Under the pieces are notes generated by a model, which was given only the letters and a program-made list of their open reading frames with translations, was not told where the DNA came from and ran no database searches. This document shows, in pieces, positions 1 to 5,732 of a stretch of 8,509 bases of DNA; within the stretch, counting starts at the first letter, position 1, and every line of letters begins with the position of its first letter. This DNA is from Desulfobacteraceae bacterium. GTDB lineage: Bacteria; Desulfobacterota; Desulfobacteria; Desulfobacterales; Desulfobacteraceae. Position numbers and translations under genes: made by a program. The stretch covers positions 1 to 8,509 of the forward strand of contig JAFLJU010000127.1 of NCBI GenBank assembly GCA_022712835.1, in the 5' to 3' direction.

Positions 1-735
1 TCCATCTTCAGGCCCGATTATTTGGACATCCTCACCTGCCACACTCAGCGCCACCGGTGCCACGGCAAGGCCCGCCCGCACCGCAGCCAGGATGCCTGAG
101 ATGCTGGGGCTCATATACGCCACATGGAAGGGTCGATTGATTTTTTCCAGTGCTTCCATGGCCCATTTCCGGTACACGCAGCCATGGCTGTAAACCGCCA
201 GCGGCAGGGAGTCTTTTTCCAGCATTGCGGTTTTGTCACGAGTCACCCAGACAACAGGTTCCTGAAAGATTTTTTCCCCGTCAACATCCAGTGCCGTGCA
301 AATGGCCAGGTCGAGTTTTCCCTGGAGCAGATCTCCATGGAGCTTGGCAGTGGGGCGGCAGATCACATCCACCCGGATATCCGGATAATCCCGGGCAAAA
401 CCCACCAGGATCTGCGGGACAAAAAGAGAACAATAGTCTTCCGGGCCACCCAGCCTCACCCTTCCTTTCAGCTCCGACTTGTTGATGGCTGTCACGGCAG
501 CATCATGAACGCTTAGAATTTTTTGGGCATGTTCCAGCACCAATGCTCCCATGGGGCTTAATCGCACCTTTTTCCCCTCCATCTCGATCAGGGGTTTTCC
601 CACGGTTTCGGTCAGGCGCTTGATCTGCATGCTGACGGCGGACTGGGATTTGTGGATCCGTTTGCCGGCCTGTGTAAAGTTCCTTGTTTCAGCCACCACC
701 ACAAAGGTGTTTAAAAGATCTATGGGAATATGCAT
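1..735 (-). CDS. LysR-family transcriptional regulator, C-terminus cut by window edge
   Basis: The reverse strand is open from the ATG at 735 to the window edge, giving 245 codons. This is the N-terminal four-fifths of a LysR-type regulator, a family usually near 300 aa. Residues 1-60 form the winged helix-turn-helix: LLNTFVVVAETRNFTQAG is followed by the recognition-helix motif KSQSAVSMQIKRLTE. After a linker helix, the effector-binding domain starts near residue 85 (RVRLGGPEDY) and includes the family-typical GKLDLAI and AVRAGLAVAP stretches. GGTGA lies about 5 nt before the ATG and supports the start. LysR proteins bind as tetramers at divergent promoters, and this one faces the CxxC carboxymuconolactone-decarboxylase-like gene starting at 851, its most likely target. 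The inducer cannot be told from sequence. The family call is firm. Confidence 0.93.
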   Translation of the reverse strand, partial: MHIPIDLLNTFVVVAETRNFTQAGKRIHKSQSAVSMQIKRLTETVGKPLIEMEGKKVRLSPMGALVLEHAQKILSVHDAAVTAINKSELKGRVRLGGPEDYCSLFVPQILVGFARDYPDIRVDVICRPTAKLHGDLLQGKLDLAICTALDVDGEKIFQEPVVWVTRDKTAMLEKDSLPLAVYSHGCVYRKWAMEALEKINRPFHVAYMSPSISGILAAVRAGLAVAPVALSVAGEDVQIIGPEDG

Positions 736-850
736 GATTCACCAACTATCTAGAATTTTCATTATTATAATCAATTTATTTCATTTTTCTATTCGATTTA
801 TTTATAGTAACTTTGCTTAAAAATCAAACCCGAAATAAAAGGAGAGGAAA
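736..850. promoter_or_regulatory. AT-rich divergent promoter/operator region
   Basis: This 115-bp region separates two divergent genes. Interlocked TATAAT hexamers occur on both strands at 764-771 (plus strand 766-771, minus strand 769-764). A second plus-strand candidate -10, TATAGT, lies at 803-808. No good -35 hexamer sits at the right distance from any of them, as expected if an activator is required. The 8-mer ATTTATTT occurs at 774-781 and 796-803, a 22-bp period (two helical turns), but low AT complexity makes this weak evidence. The LysR product of the leftward gene is the expected ligand. The ribosome binding site of the rightward gene (AAGGAGAGG) is at the right end. Confidence 0.4.
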
Positions 851-1204
851 ATGGAGCATCAGTCGGAACTTCACGATCAGATGGAAAACATGTGGGATCT
901 TTACAGAAAATGCCTTCCTGAAGTTGGAAAAGCATATGATGCATTGCCCATGGAGGTCTATAAGGACGGCGCGCTGTCTGGGAAAACCAAACGGCTAATG
1001 GCCCTAACAGGTGCCCTTGTTCATGGCTGTCGGGCCTGTGTACTCTTCCAGACCGATCATGCTCTGGCATCCGGTGCAACGGTTGAGGAAATATTGGAGG
1101 CCTGTGCTGTTGCTGTTTCATTGGGCGGCACCATGGGGGCCGGGGAAACCACCCGGGTGGTAGAATTTCTTAATGAGAAAGGCCTGCTTAGCAAATTTAA
1201 GTAA
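851..1204 (+). CDS. Carboxymuconolactone decarboxylase/AhpD-like CxxC protein
   Basis: This 117-aa protein has the size and all-helical pattern of the carboxymuconolactone decarboxylase (CMD/AhpD-like) family. The core is KTKRLMALTGALVHGC at 45-60, then C60-R-A-C63, GATVEEILEA and AVSLGGTMG. CxxC members act as thiol-dependent peroxidase or disulfide reductases, cytoplasmic and oligomeric. In AhpD the motif is CxxCxxxH; here the residue four after the second Cys is Gln67, and the nearest His is His70. From memory, a GCRAC-xxx-QT type is a recurring subfamily rather than a mutation. An AAGGAGAGG ribosome binding site precedes the ATG by about 4 nt. The gene is divergent from the LysR regulator and is followed by the remnant of a QueG-like iron-sulfur gene, so a redox role is plausible. 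The substrate is unknown. Confidence 0.88.
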   Translation: MEHQSELHDQMENMWDLYRKCLPEVGKAYDALPMEVYKDGALSGKTKRLMALTGALVHGCRACVLFQTDHALASGATVEEILEACAVAVSLGGTMGAGETTRVVEFLNEKGLLSKFK

Positions 1205-1216
1205 GCAGGCTTTAGA
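1179..1216 (+). terminator. Hairpin overlapping the stop codon, possible intrinsic terminator
   Basis: The perfect 9-bp inverted repeat GCCTGCTTA / TAAGCAGGC (1182-1190 and 1202-1210) has an 11-nt spacer. It extends to 12 bp through one G-T pair and two A-T pairs. The right arm begins with the TAA stop of the CMD-like gene and is followed by TTTA. The T tail is short, so termination may be partial, or the hairpin may only protect the mRNA 3' end. Confidence 0.45.
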
Positions 1217-1295
1217 ATATGCTGTTCGAAGACCTTTTCTTGCCCAACACCAGGGAAATATGGTCAAAACAAGGGGCAATTCGAGGATTGGATTC

Positions 1296-1745
1296 ATGGA
1301 GATGAAAGACAGGATAATTAGCACTGCAATTGAAAACGGGGCAACGCTTGCCGGTATAGCAAGTATGGAAGCGCTTAAAGTATCGGCCTCTCACATGATA
1401 TATAATAAAATAGTGGATTATGGGGGAATAAATACTGTTAAGGATGTTGAGGGACTTCCTGACAACGAATTCATTACGGATGATATGGCTCTTCAAGACA
1501 AAGAATTATTCACCTGGCCTGATTGCGTAAGAACCGTACTCGTGATCGGCATTTCACATCCAGAAGATGATCCCAAGCTTGATTGGTGGGATGGGAGAGG
1601 TACACTTGGCAACCTAAATATTGATTGATATCATAAAACGGACAAGTCAACAGATTGAAGATACACTCAACCGGACCAATAGAATTTGATCCCTGTGCCG
1701 ATTGTAAAAACCTCTGCAGATGAATTTGCCCGCCGCGCTTTCGTC
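1296..1745 (+). pseudogene. Decayed QueG-like (epoxyqueuosine reductase-related) 4Fe-4S protein gene
   Basis: From the ATG at 1296 (GAGG about 9 nt upstream) the frame reads MEMKDRIISTAIENGATLAG... through LFTWPDCVRTVLVIG, then SHPEDDPKLDWWDGRGT. This is the N-terminal region typical of QueG-related iron-sulfur proteins. The frame ends at TGA 1626-1628. A +1 frame at 1621 resumes with LIDIIKRTSQQIEDTL, as if one base had been inserted after GGC AAC. From 1673 a third frame reads GPIEFDPCADCKNLCR, then TGA, then ICP: the CxxCxxxCxxxCP ferredoxin-type motif interrupted by a stop. Intact relatives carry roughly 60 residues between these segments, so there is also an internal deletion, and the C-terminal part is missing. 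Homology is judged from memory of the family, but the multiple lesions are directly visible. It probably formed a unit with the CMD-like gene. Confidence 0.72.
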
Positions 1746-1786
1746 GCTATGGGTGAAACGGCTGACGCTGGTGACACAGATGCCCA

Positions 1787-2701
1787 CTACCTTGTATATG
1801 AAAATTTTTTTAAAAGATCATTAGTTTCCTTACTCAGGACGGGATTGTCAATACTGATTTTATGGCGGCGTTTCAGCTCTGCTTTATTTAAAAATCCTGA
1901 ATGATCCGGATGGGAGGTAAACAATCGGTCAAATGAGCCGTCCGCATGAGCCTGTAAAAGCCCCTGGTAGACAATGTCGTGCAGTTGTTTGTTATCGATG
2001 TTGACGAAAAAGAAAAAATCAAACGGATAAACAAGCACCAGATTTTTTTCCACAGCCAAATGGGGAAATCGTGATATTTTATTCGCCACAAAATTGAAAA
2101 TCTCATTGACGCCCAACGGGAAATAATCAATGATCTGATGCCTGTTGATCATCAGAAACAGGTCATCCACCATATCTGTTTTCACATTCAGGCCGGCATG
2201 CTTGAGAATTTCGACGTCGGCCCAGCCAATACCCTGACCGGCAGATAATTTTTTCAGATCTTCCAGGGTTCTTATCCGTGAAAACTGTTCATGATCATCC
2301 CTGTGTATCACCAGAAGCCGGTGCCCCAGTAATCCCTGGGTAATGGGGAAGCGGAGAGTTCGAAACTGATGTTCAAATGTTGTCGACGTCCCGAACCAGG
2401 CAATGCTGATCCGCTTTCGGCTCAACTCCACCCTGGCCCTTGCATCGGTCATGGGCAGCCTGCTGGGAATCAGGCGATAGGCTTTTTGACTTTTTTGAAG
2501 TGCGAGTTCAAGCAGGGCGTAGGGATATGTACTCTTGTCGTCAATCGCCTCCCGGTCAGGATATATCACTTTGATTTCCGAGGCCCAGGAAAGGCCGAGA
2601 AATACTGCCAGTATTACCGGGATCAACATCAACCGGCCGATTGTGACCAGGGACATGTTAAAATAACTCATTGCTGAATCAAGTCCGAATCGTACTGGCA
2701 T
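1787..2701 (-). CDS. Secreted family-3-type solute-binding protein (orphan)
   Basis: A 304-aa protein with a signal peptide: a basic N-region followed by the hydrophobic stretch LMLIPVILAVFLGLSWA at about 24-40. The predicted signal peptidase I cut is after SWA at residue 40. The mature chain begins EIKVIYP and carries bilobal periplasmic binding-protein features: a GIGW segment (hinge/second lobe) and the C-terminal ADGSFDRLF motif seen in SBP_bac_3 amino-acid-type binding proteins. The start at 2701 is favoured because AGAGGA lies just upstream; Met11 and Met16 lack one. No permease or ATPase lies nearby, so it may serve a distant transporter or a periplasmic sensor. The ligand is unknown. 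It runs tail-to-tail with the iron-sulfur pseudogene. Its phenylalanine-rich FDFFFFVNID stretch is probably a buried beta strand. Confidence 0.82.
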   Translation of the reverse strand: MPVRFGLDSAMSYFNMSLVTIGRLMLIPVILAVFLGLSWASEIKVIYPDREAIDDKSTYPYALLELALQKSQKAYRLIPSRLPMTDARARVELSRKRISIAWFGTSTTFEHQFRTLRFPITQGLLGHRLLVIHRDDHEQFSRIRTLEDLKKLSAGQGIGWADVEILKHAGLNVKTDMVDDLFLMINRHQIIDYFPLGVNEIFNFVANKISRFPHLAVEKNLVLVYPFDFFFFVNIDNKQLHDIVYQGLLQAHADGSFDRLFTSHPDHSGFLNKAELKRRHKISIDNPVLSKETNDLLKKFSYTR

Positions 2702-2725
2702 AGATCCTCTGATGCTGTTTAGTAT

Positions 2726-2731
2726 ATTATA
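2726..2731 (-). promoter_or_regulatory. Candidate -10 box of the solute-binding protein gene
   Basis: The minus strand reads TATAAT here, about 25 nt before the ATG at 2701, in a very AT-rich patch (2721-2745). This would give a short leader containing the AGAGGA ribosome binding site. No convincing -35 hexamer is seen 16-18 bp upstream. Confidence 0.35.
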
Positions 2732-2774
2732 TTATCCTAATTTATCTGTGCAGTTTATCGCAAAAGGAGGAAAA

Positions 2775-2846
2775 ATGCAAAATGCATTAATTGCAAAAGC
2801 TGTTTTTGGGACATTTCCCATTCCCCTTATGATTATTGATGAATAA
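2775..2846 (+). CDS. 23-codon ORF with strong RBS, resembles the start of a PAS domain
   Basis: A near-consensus AAAGGAGG lies about 4 nt before the ATG at 2775. The 23-residue frame ends in TAA at 2844-2846 and includes FGTFPIPLMIID, which resembles the first beta strand of PAS sensor domains (pattern: F..PiPlmviD.d..I). The next codons contain a second in-frame stop (TAA 2850-2852), and no PAS continuation is visible in any frame. The last 24 nt lie inside a perfect hairpin. Possibilities are a truncated remnant of a PAS-protein gene, a regulatory leader peptide for the permease downstream, or a true microprotein. The ribosome binding site and frame are visible; the PAS resemblance is a short match and therefore tentative. 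Confidence 0.35.
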   Translation: MQNALIAKAVFGTFPIPLMIIDE

Positions 2847-2860
2847 TCATAAGGGGTTTT
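2823..2860 (+). terminator. Perfect 15-bp hairpin with T tail (terminator or attenuator)
   Basis: CCCCTTATGATTATT (2823-2837) and its exact reverse complement (2842-2856) flank a GATG tetraloop and are followed by TTTTC. The right arm holds the stop codon of the 23-codon ORF. It has the form of a Rho-independent terminator, although the stem is AT-rich at the loop end. Lying about 205 nt before the permease start, it could end a short upstream transcript or act as an attenuator. Confidence 0.65.
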
Positions 2861-3064
2861 CATCAAACTTGTCAAAACAATCGGGAAAAAAGCACCGGCC
2901 TTTTCTACTATAGAATCCTATGGGTTGTATTCTGCCGTAAATTGTGTGATAAATTACGCCGTTTTGTCTATCATAAAGACACGGAATACCCCTGACAAAT
3001 GAGAAAAAAGGACGAGAGGTTCGATAGAAAATAAAATTCATCTCAAACTAAGGAGTCTATTTAA
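2861..3064 (+). other. Long untranslated leader upstream of the NCS2 permease
   Basis: About 200 nt without a credible gene. Small hairpins can be drawn, such as TGTCT / AGACA around 2967-2983 and CGTAA / TTACG around 2935-2957. I recognise no known riboswitch consensus (purine, guanidine, PreQ1 or GEMM) and no clear promoter pair. The region ends with the permease ribosome binding site TAAGGAG (3049-3055), 9 nt before the ATG. A regulatory RNA responding to a purine or pyrimidine would fit the position but is not shown. Confidence 0.3.
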
Positions 3065-4312
3065 ATGCACAACCCATCTTCAACGGATTACAGTTTCAGA
3101 CCCAAGGATGCGCTACTGGGAGCCCAGATGCTGTTTGTGGCTTTCGGCGCACTGGTATTGGTTCCCCTTCTAACCGGACTCGATCCCAACGTAGCTCTTT
3201 TTACCGCCGGATTCGGAACATTGATATTTCAGGTCATCACCAAAGGTAAGGTTCCGGTATTTCTGGCCTCCTCCTTTGCATTTCTTCCCCCGATCTTCTA
3301 CGGGGTACAGACCTGGGGAATTCCAGGTACCATGTGCGGCCTGGCTGCCGCCGGGGTGGTTTACATCCTGCTGAGCCTGCTGATAAAGTGGCGGGGAAGT
3401 GAAGTGCTAAACAATATCCTCCCCCCTGTGGTAACCGGTCCCGTGATCATGGTGATCGGTCTTATACTGGCCCCTGTTGCCGTTAACATGGCCATGGGAA
3501 AAGCAGGGGACGGCTCAGTGGTTCTATTTCCTGAAGGTACCGCCCTCACCGTATCCCTTGTGGCCCTCGCCACGACAATTCTTGTTTCTCTTCTGGGTAA
3601 GGGGGTCTTCAAGCTGATTCCCATTCTCTGCGGCATCATTGCAGGGTATATCACCTCGTTGATTTTCGGCATTGTGGATTTTTCTCCCATAGCAAAAGCG
3701 CCCTGGCTAGCTCTTCCCAACTTCACCTTTCCCGAGTGGAATCTTCAGGCGATCATCTACATCGTTCCCATTGCAATAGCACCTGCCATCGAGCATTTCG
3801 GCGATGTCTTAGCCATTGGTTCCATCACCGGCAAGGATTATGTCAAGGACCCGGGAATCCACAGAACCATGATGGGTGACGGAATTGCAACAACCATGGC
3901 TTCCATGTTAGGTGGCCCGCCCAACACCACCTATTCCGAGGTAACCGGAGCCGTAGCCCTGACCCGGGTTTTCAACCCGGGAATTATGACCTGGGCCGCA
4001 ATTACGGCCATCGCCCTTGCCTTCATAGGCAAGGTAGGGACATTTCTCCAGACCATCCCCGCTCCCGTGATGGGGGGAATCATGCTGCTTTTGTTCGGTG
4101 CCATCATGGTGATCGGCCTGAATACGCTGGTAAAATCCGGCGAGGACCTTATGGAAGCCAGAAACCTCTCCATCGTTGCCCTGATCCTGGTGTTCGGTAT
4201 CGGCGGCATGAGCTTTTCAGCTGGTGAATTCACCCTTCAGGGCATTGGGCTTGCCGGTATTCTGGGTGTTCTCCTGAACCTTGTTCTTCCCGGAAAAAAG
4301 CGCAAGGCCTGA
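3065..4312 (+). CDS. NCS2 family uracil/xanthine permease (UraA-like)
   Basis: A 415-aa, strongly hydrophobic inner-membrane protein with the length and motif order of NCS2 nucleobase:cation symporters, which have 14 membrane segments. Visible landmarks are GAQMLFVAFGALVLVPLLTGL (TM1, about 19-39), VPVFLASSFAFLPP (TM3), the TM8 motif E243-H-F-G-D247, and the TM10 signature GGPPNTTYSE292 then GAVALTRVFNP. PNTTYxE with Glu292 is of the UraA (uracil) type. At the TM8 site UraA has ExxxH, whereas here it is ExxxD, as in xanthine permeases such as XanQ. The TM1 His of the usual QH pair is Met22. The likely role is proton-coupled uptake of uracil or a related base; the exact substrate is uncertain. 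No pyrimidine or purine pathway gene is adjacent. TAAGGAG supports the start. Confidence 0.92.
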   Translation: MHNPSSTDYSFRPKDALLGAQMLFVAFGALVLVPLLTGLDPNVALFTAGFGTLIFQVITKGKVPVFLASSFAFLPPIFYGVQTWGIPGTMCGLAAAGVVYILLSLLIKWRGSEVLNNILPPVVTGPVIMVIGLILAPVAVNMAMGKAGDGSVVLFPEGTALTVSLVALATTILVSLLGKGVFKLIPILCGIIAGYITSLIFGIVDFSPIAKAPWLALPNFTFPEWNLQAIIYIVPIAIAPAIEHFGDVLAIGSITGKDYVKDPGIHRTMMGDGIATTMASMLGGPPNTTYSEVTGAVALTRVFNPGIMTWAAITAIALAFIGKVGTFLQTIPAPVMGGIMLLLFGAIMVIGLNTLVKSGEDLMEARNLSIVALILVFGIGGMSFSAGEFTLQGIGLAGILGVLLNLVLPGKKRKA

Positions 4313-4326
4313 TTAAAAACTAAAAT

Positions 4327-4376
4327 CCCCCCCCCCGGAGTGACCGCCACATGAGATTGCGGCAGTTGCCCCGGGG
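4327..4376. other. Poly-C tract and GC-rich inverted repeat after the permease
   Basis: Ten consecutive C residues (4327-4336) run into GG. CCCCGG (4333-4338) can pair with CCGGGG (4371-4376), enclosing a smaller CCGC / GCGG stem. On the plus strand it is followed by A residues, so it is not a normal terminator for the permease. On the minus strand the C-tract complement is followed by ATTTTAG and TTTTT, so it could back up termination of leftward transcription. Confidence 0.3.
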
Positions 4377-4391
4377 AAAAATACTTCTTTA

Positions 4392-4452
4392 GAAAAAGAA
4401 ATATTCCACCGGTAGAATATGACTCTCTTTTGGAAAAACCAAAAGAGGTCAT
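4392..4452 (-). terminator. Tandem hairpins downstream of the leftward cluster
   Basis: Reading leftward, 12 nt after the stop of the 78-aa gene comes a 14-bp stem (4439-4452 with 4419-4433, one bulged base, five-base loop). Directly after it is an 8-bp stem with a CCGG loop (4401-4420), then TTCTTTTTC. The second hairpin plus T-rich tail looks like an intrinsic terminator for the leftward unit. Neither hairpin has a T tail on the plus strand. Confidence 0.5.
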
Positions 4453-4463
4453 AAAATCATTTC

Positions 4464-4700
4464 TTAGGATAGGGCCAAAACGGCCATGGCCACGTTGGTC
4501 CGCCACTCCAGGGCGCTGATCCCCCATTTTTGGCAATCTTCCGGATCCGCATCCCTGTTAAATGCAGCTTTGAGCCATAAAAGGCCCCTGTTGTCATAGC
4601 ACCAGGCGGCAAAAGAGTCGTCCATGAGGAAGACGGAAGGGGAAGTGCCTGGATGTTTAATCATCATTTTTCTCAATTCATCGGCTGTTTTTGCGAACAT
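4464..4700 (-). CDS. Small protein of unknown function (78 aa)
   Basis: Translation from the ATG at 4700 gives 78 aa beginning MFAKTADELRKMMIKHPG. GAAAGG lies about 6 nt upstream. A longer frame reaching back to 4841 overlaps the amidohydrolase gene and its extra residues look non-coding, so the shorter start is chosen. The composition is soluble and mixed alpha/beta, with three tryptophans and a conserved-looking core (SVFLMDDSFAAWCYDN). It has no signal peptide, membrane segment or metal-binding cysteine pair, and I do not recognise the family. It lies 58 nt after the amidohydrolase on the same strand and probably ends the mntP-led transcript. Confidence 0.6.
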   Translation of the reverse strand: MFAKTADELRKMMIKHPGTSPSVFLMDDSFAAWCYDNRGLLWLKAAFNRDADPEDCQKWGISALEWRTNVAMAVLALS

Positions 4701-4745
4701 GATATACCTTTCATGGTGTTGGGTTTTAAAGTGATATGGACGTCT

Positions 4746-4775
4746 ATGCAAAAGATGGCTATGCAAAGGATGGCG
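4746..4775. repeat. 15-bp tandem duplication at the amidohydrolase stop codon
   Basis: ATGCAAAAGATGGCT (4746-4760) is followed by ATGCAAAGGATGGCG (4761-4775), 13 of 15 identical. On the coding (minus) strand both copies read as PSFA then TAG, so the end of the amidohydrolase gene, stop included, has been duplicated in frame. Confidence 0.75.
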
Positions 4776-5652
4776 GATCAAAAAATGTTTCCGCATTTTT
4801 GTACAGAATCTGTTCAAGGTCCGACCAGGACAGGGATGCATTTTTCAGCCACAAAAGTTCCCGGTCCCAGGCATAGGGAATATTGGGAAAATCAGACCCG
4901 TACATAATTCTGTCCATGCGGTAGGTTTCAAGCCCCAACCGGTTCTCTTGGGGAAAATAATCCGTCAGCACCATGGCCGTATCCAGCCAGAGGGTGTCGT
5001 ATTTTTCAATCAATGTCCGATAGGCATGGTTCTCGTCAAACCCCAGATGGGGAACACATATTTTAAGGGTGGGAAACGCTTTTAAAACAGCCTCCAATTT
5101 ATCTGCCCGACAGATCTCATAAGGATCACAAAGATATTGCTCGCTTTTGGGTTCCCGGCCCACATGCAGGATCATGGGCTTGTTTTCCCGGGCACAGACC
5201 TCATAAAGGGGGGTCATCACAGGCTGGGTCATGTCAAAGCATTGGACATGGGCATGAAGTTTCACCCCATAAAGACCTAATTCAAAGGCCTGTTCCAAAA
5301 TTGCCACCGCTTGATCCTCTCCGGGGAACACCGTTGCCATACCCAGCACCCGACCGGAAAACCTTTGACAAATTTCACCCATATACTGGTTCAAAGATCT
5401 GGCAATCCCGGGTTTATGGGCATATTGCAGGGCCACGATCCGGCTCACCCCCCGGTTCAAAAGAAAGGAAATCAAATCGGGACTACTTTCCTGGTAGCGG
5501 ATCTTCCAGGCATGAGCATCAAACCAGTTTCGCACAGCAGAAAAAATTTTGTCCGGAAAGATATGAACATGGGCATCTATTATCCGGGGCAGCCCCGGAG
5601 GAATCCCTGTCCCTTCAGGATCATTTAAAAAAGGCAATTCAGGTGTTAACAT
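4759..5652 (-). CDS. Amidohydrolase-family (TIM-barrel) metal-dependent hydrolase
   Basis: A 297-aa protein matching the amidohydrolase 2 (PF04909-type) layout: a one-domain metal-dependent TIM barrel. It has the strand-1 motif IIDAHVHIF with Asp26, His28 and His30, then GVKLHAH with Lys131 and His133, MILHVG with His163, CVPHLG with His202, and the strand-8 motif YGSDFP with Asp254. These are the metal-binding and catalytic positions of the family, and all are present. Family members hydrolyse or decarboxylate small carboxylic or cyclic compounds in the cytoplasm; this substrate cannot be named. A weak GAG element lies before the ATG at 5652. It lies 80 nt after mntP and 58 nt before the 78-aa gene, all leftward, suggesting an operon. 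The C-terminal tail comes from a tandem duplication. Confidence 0.88.
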   Translation of the reverse strand: MLTPELPFLNDPEGTGIPPGLPRIIDAHVHIFPDKIFSAVRNWFDAHAWKIRYQESSPDLISFLLNRGVSRIVALQYAHKPGIARSLNQYMGEICQRFSGRVLGMATVFPGEDQAVAILEQAFELGLYGVKLHAHVQCFDMTQPVMTPLYEVCARENKPMILHVGREPKSEQYLCDPYEICRADKLEAVLKAFPTLKICVPHLGFDENHAYRTLIEKYDTLWLDTAMVLTDYFPQENRLGLETYRMDRIMYGSDFPNIPYAWDRELLWLKNASLSWSDLEQILYKNAETFFDPPSFA

Positions 5653-5681
5653 AGCATCTCATTGTTTTTAATTTCGTCCTA

Positions 5682-5707
5682 TTCATTCCAGGGGTTCATT
5701 CCATGGG
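5682..5707. repeat. 13-bp tandem repeat between mntP and the amidohydrolase gene
   Basis: TTCATTCCAGGGG (5682-5694) and TTCATTCCATGGG (5695-5707) differ at one base. They lie in the 80-bp spacer. I see no known operator consensus; slippage is the simplest explanation. Confidence 0.6.
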
Positions 5708-5732
5708 TTTATGGTGCCTGGCAAATGGTTGC

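Noticed and set aside
124..516. Rightward ORFs across the LysR gene
   Set aside because: They are shadows of the leftward LysR coding frame, which has clear family motifs. The same applies to frames opposite the permease, ferritin-like and lipoprotein genes.
1721..1723. TGA inside the cysteine motif as a selenocysteine codon
   Set aside because: Selenocysteine use is known in anaerobic delta-proteobacteria, but the surrounding gene already has a frameshift and a deletion, and another in-frame TGA follows shortly. A nonsense mutation is simpler.
1686..1904. Rightward 72-codon ORF
   Set aside because: It starts inside the iron-sulfur remnant in the wrong frame and runs through the end of the solute-binding protein gene on the other strand. 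It has no ribosome binding site.
2847..3000. Open frame after the 23-codon ORF as its readthrough continuation
   Set aside because: It is in the same frame and open for about 48 codons after two TAA stops, but the translation shows no PAS-like or other recognisable pattern.
3010..3021. PyrR-like RNA site (GAGAGGTT) in the permease leader
   Set aside because: It matches the GNGAGGYU end of the PyrR-binding consensus but lacks the conserved UCC part and a convincing supporting stem, so chance is likely.
4464..4841. 125-aa version of the small leftward gene
   Set aside because: The first 47 residues are His/Arg-rich and out of frame over the amidohydrolase 3' end. The ATG at 4700 has a ribosome binding site.
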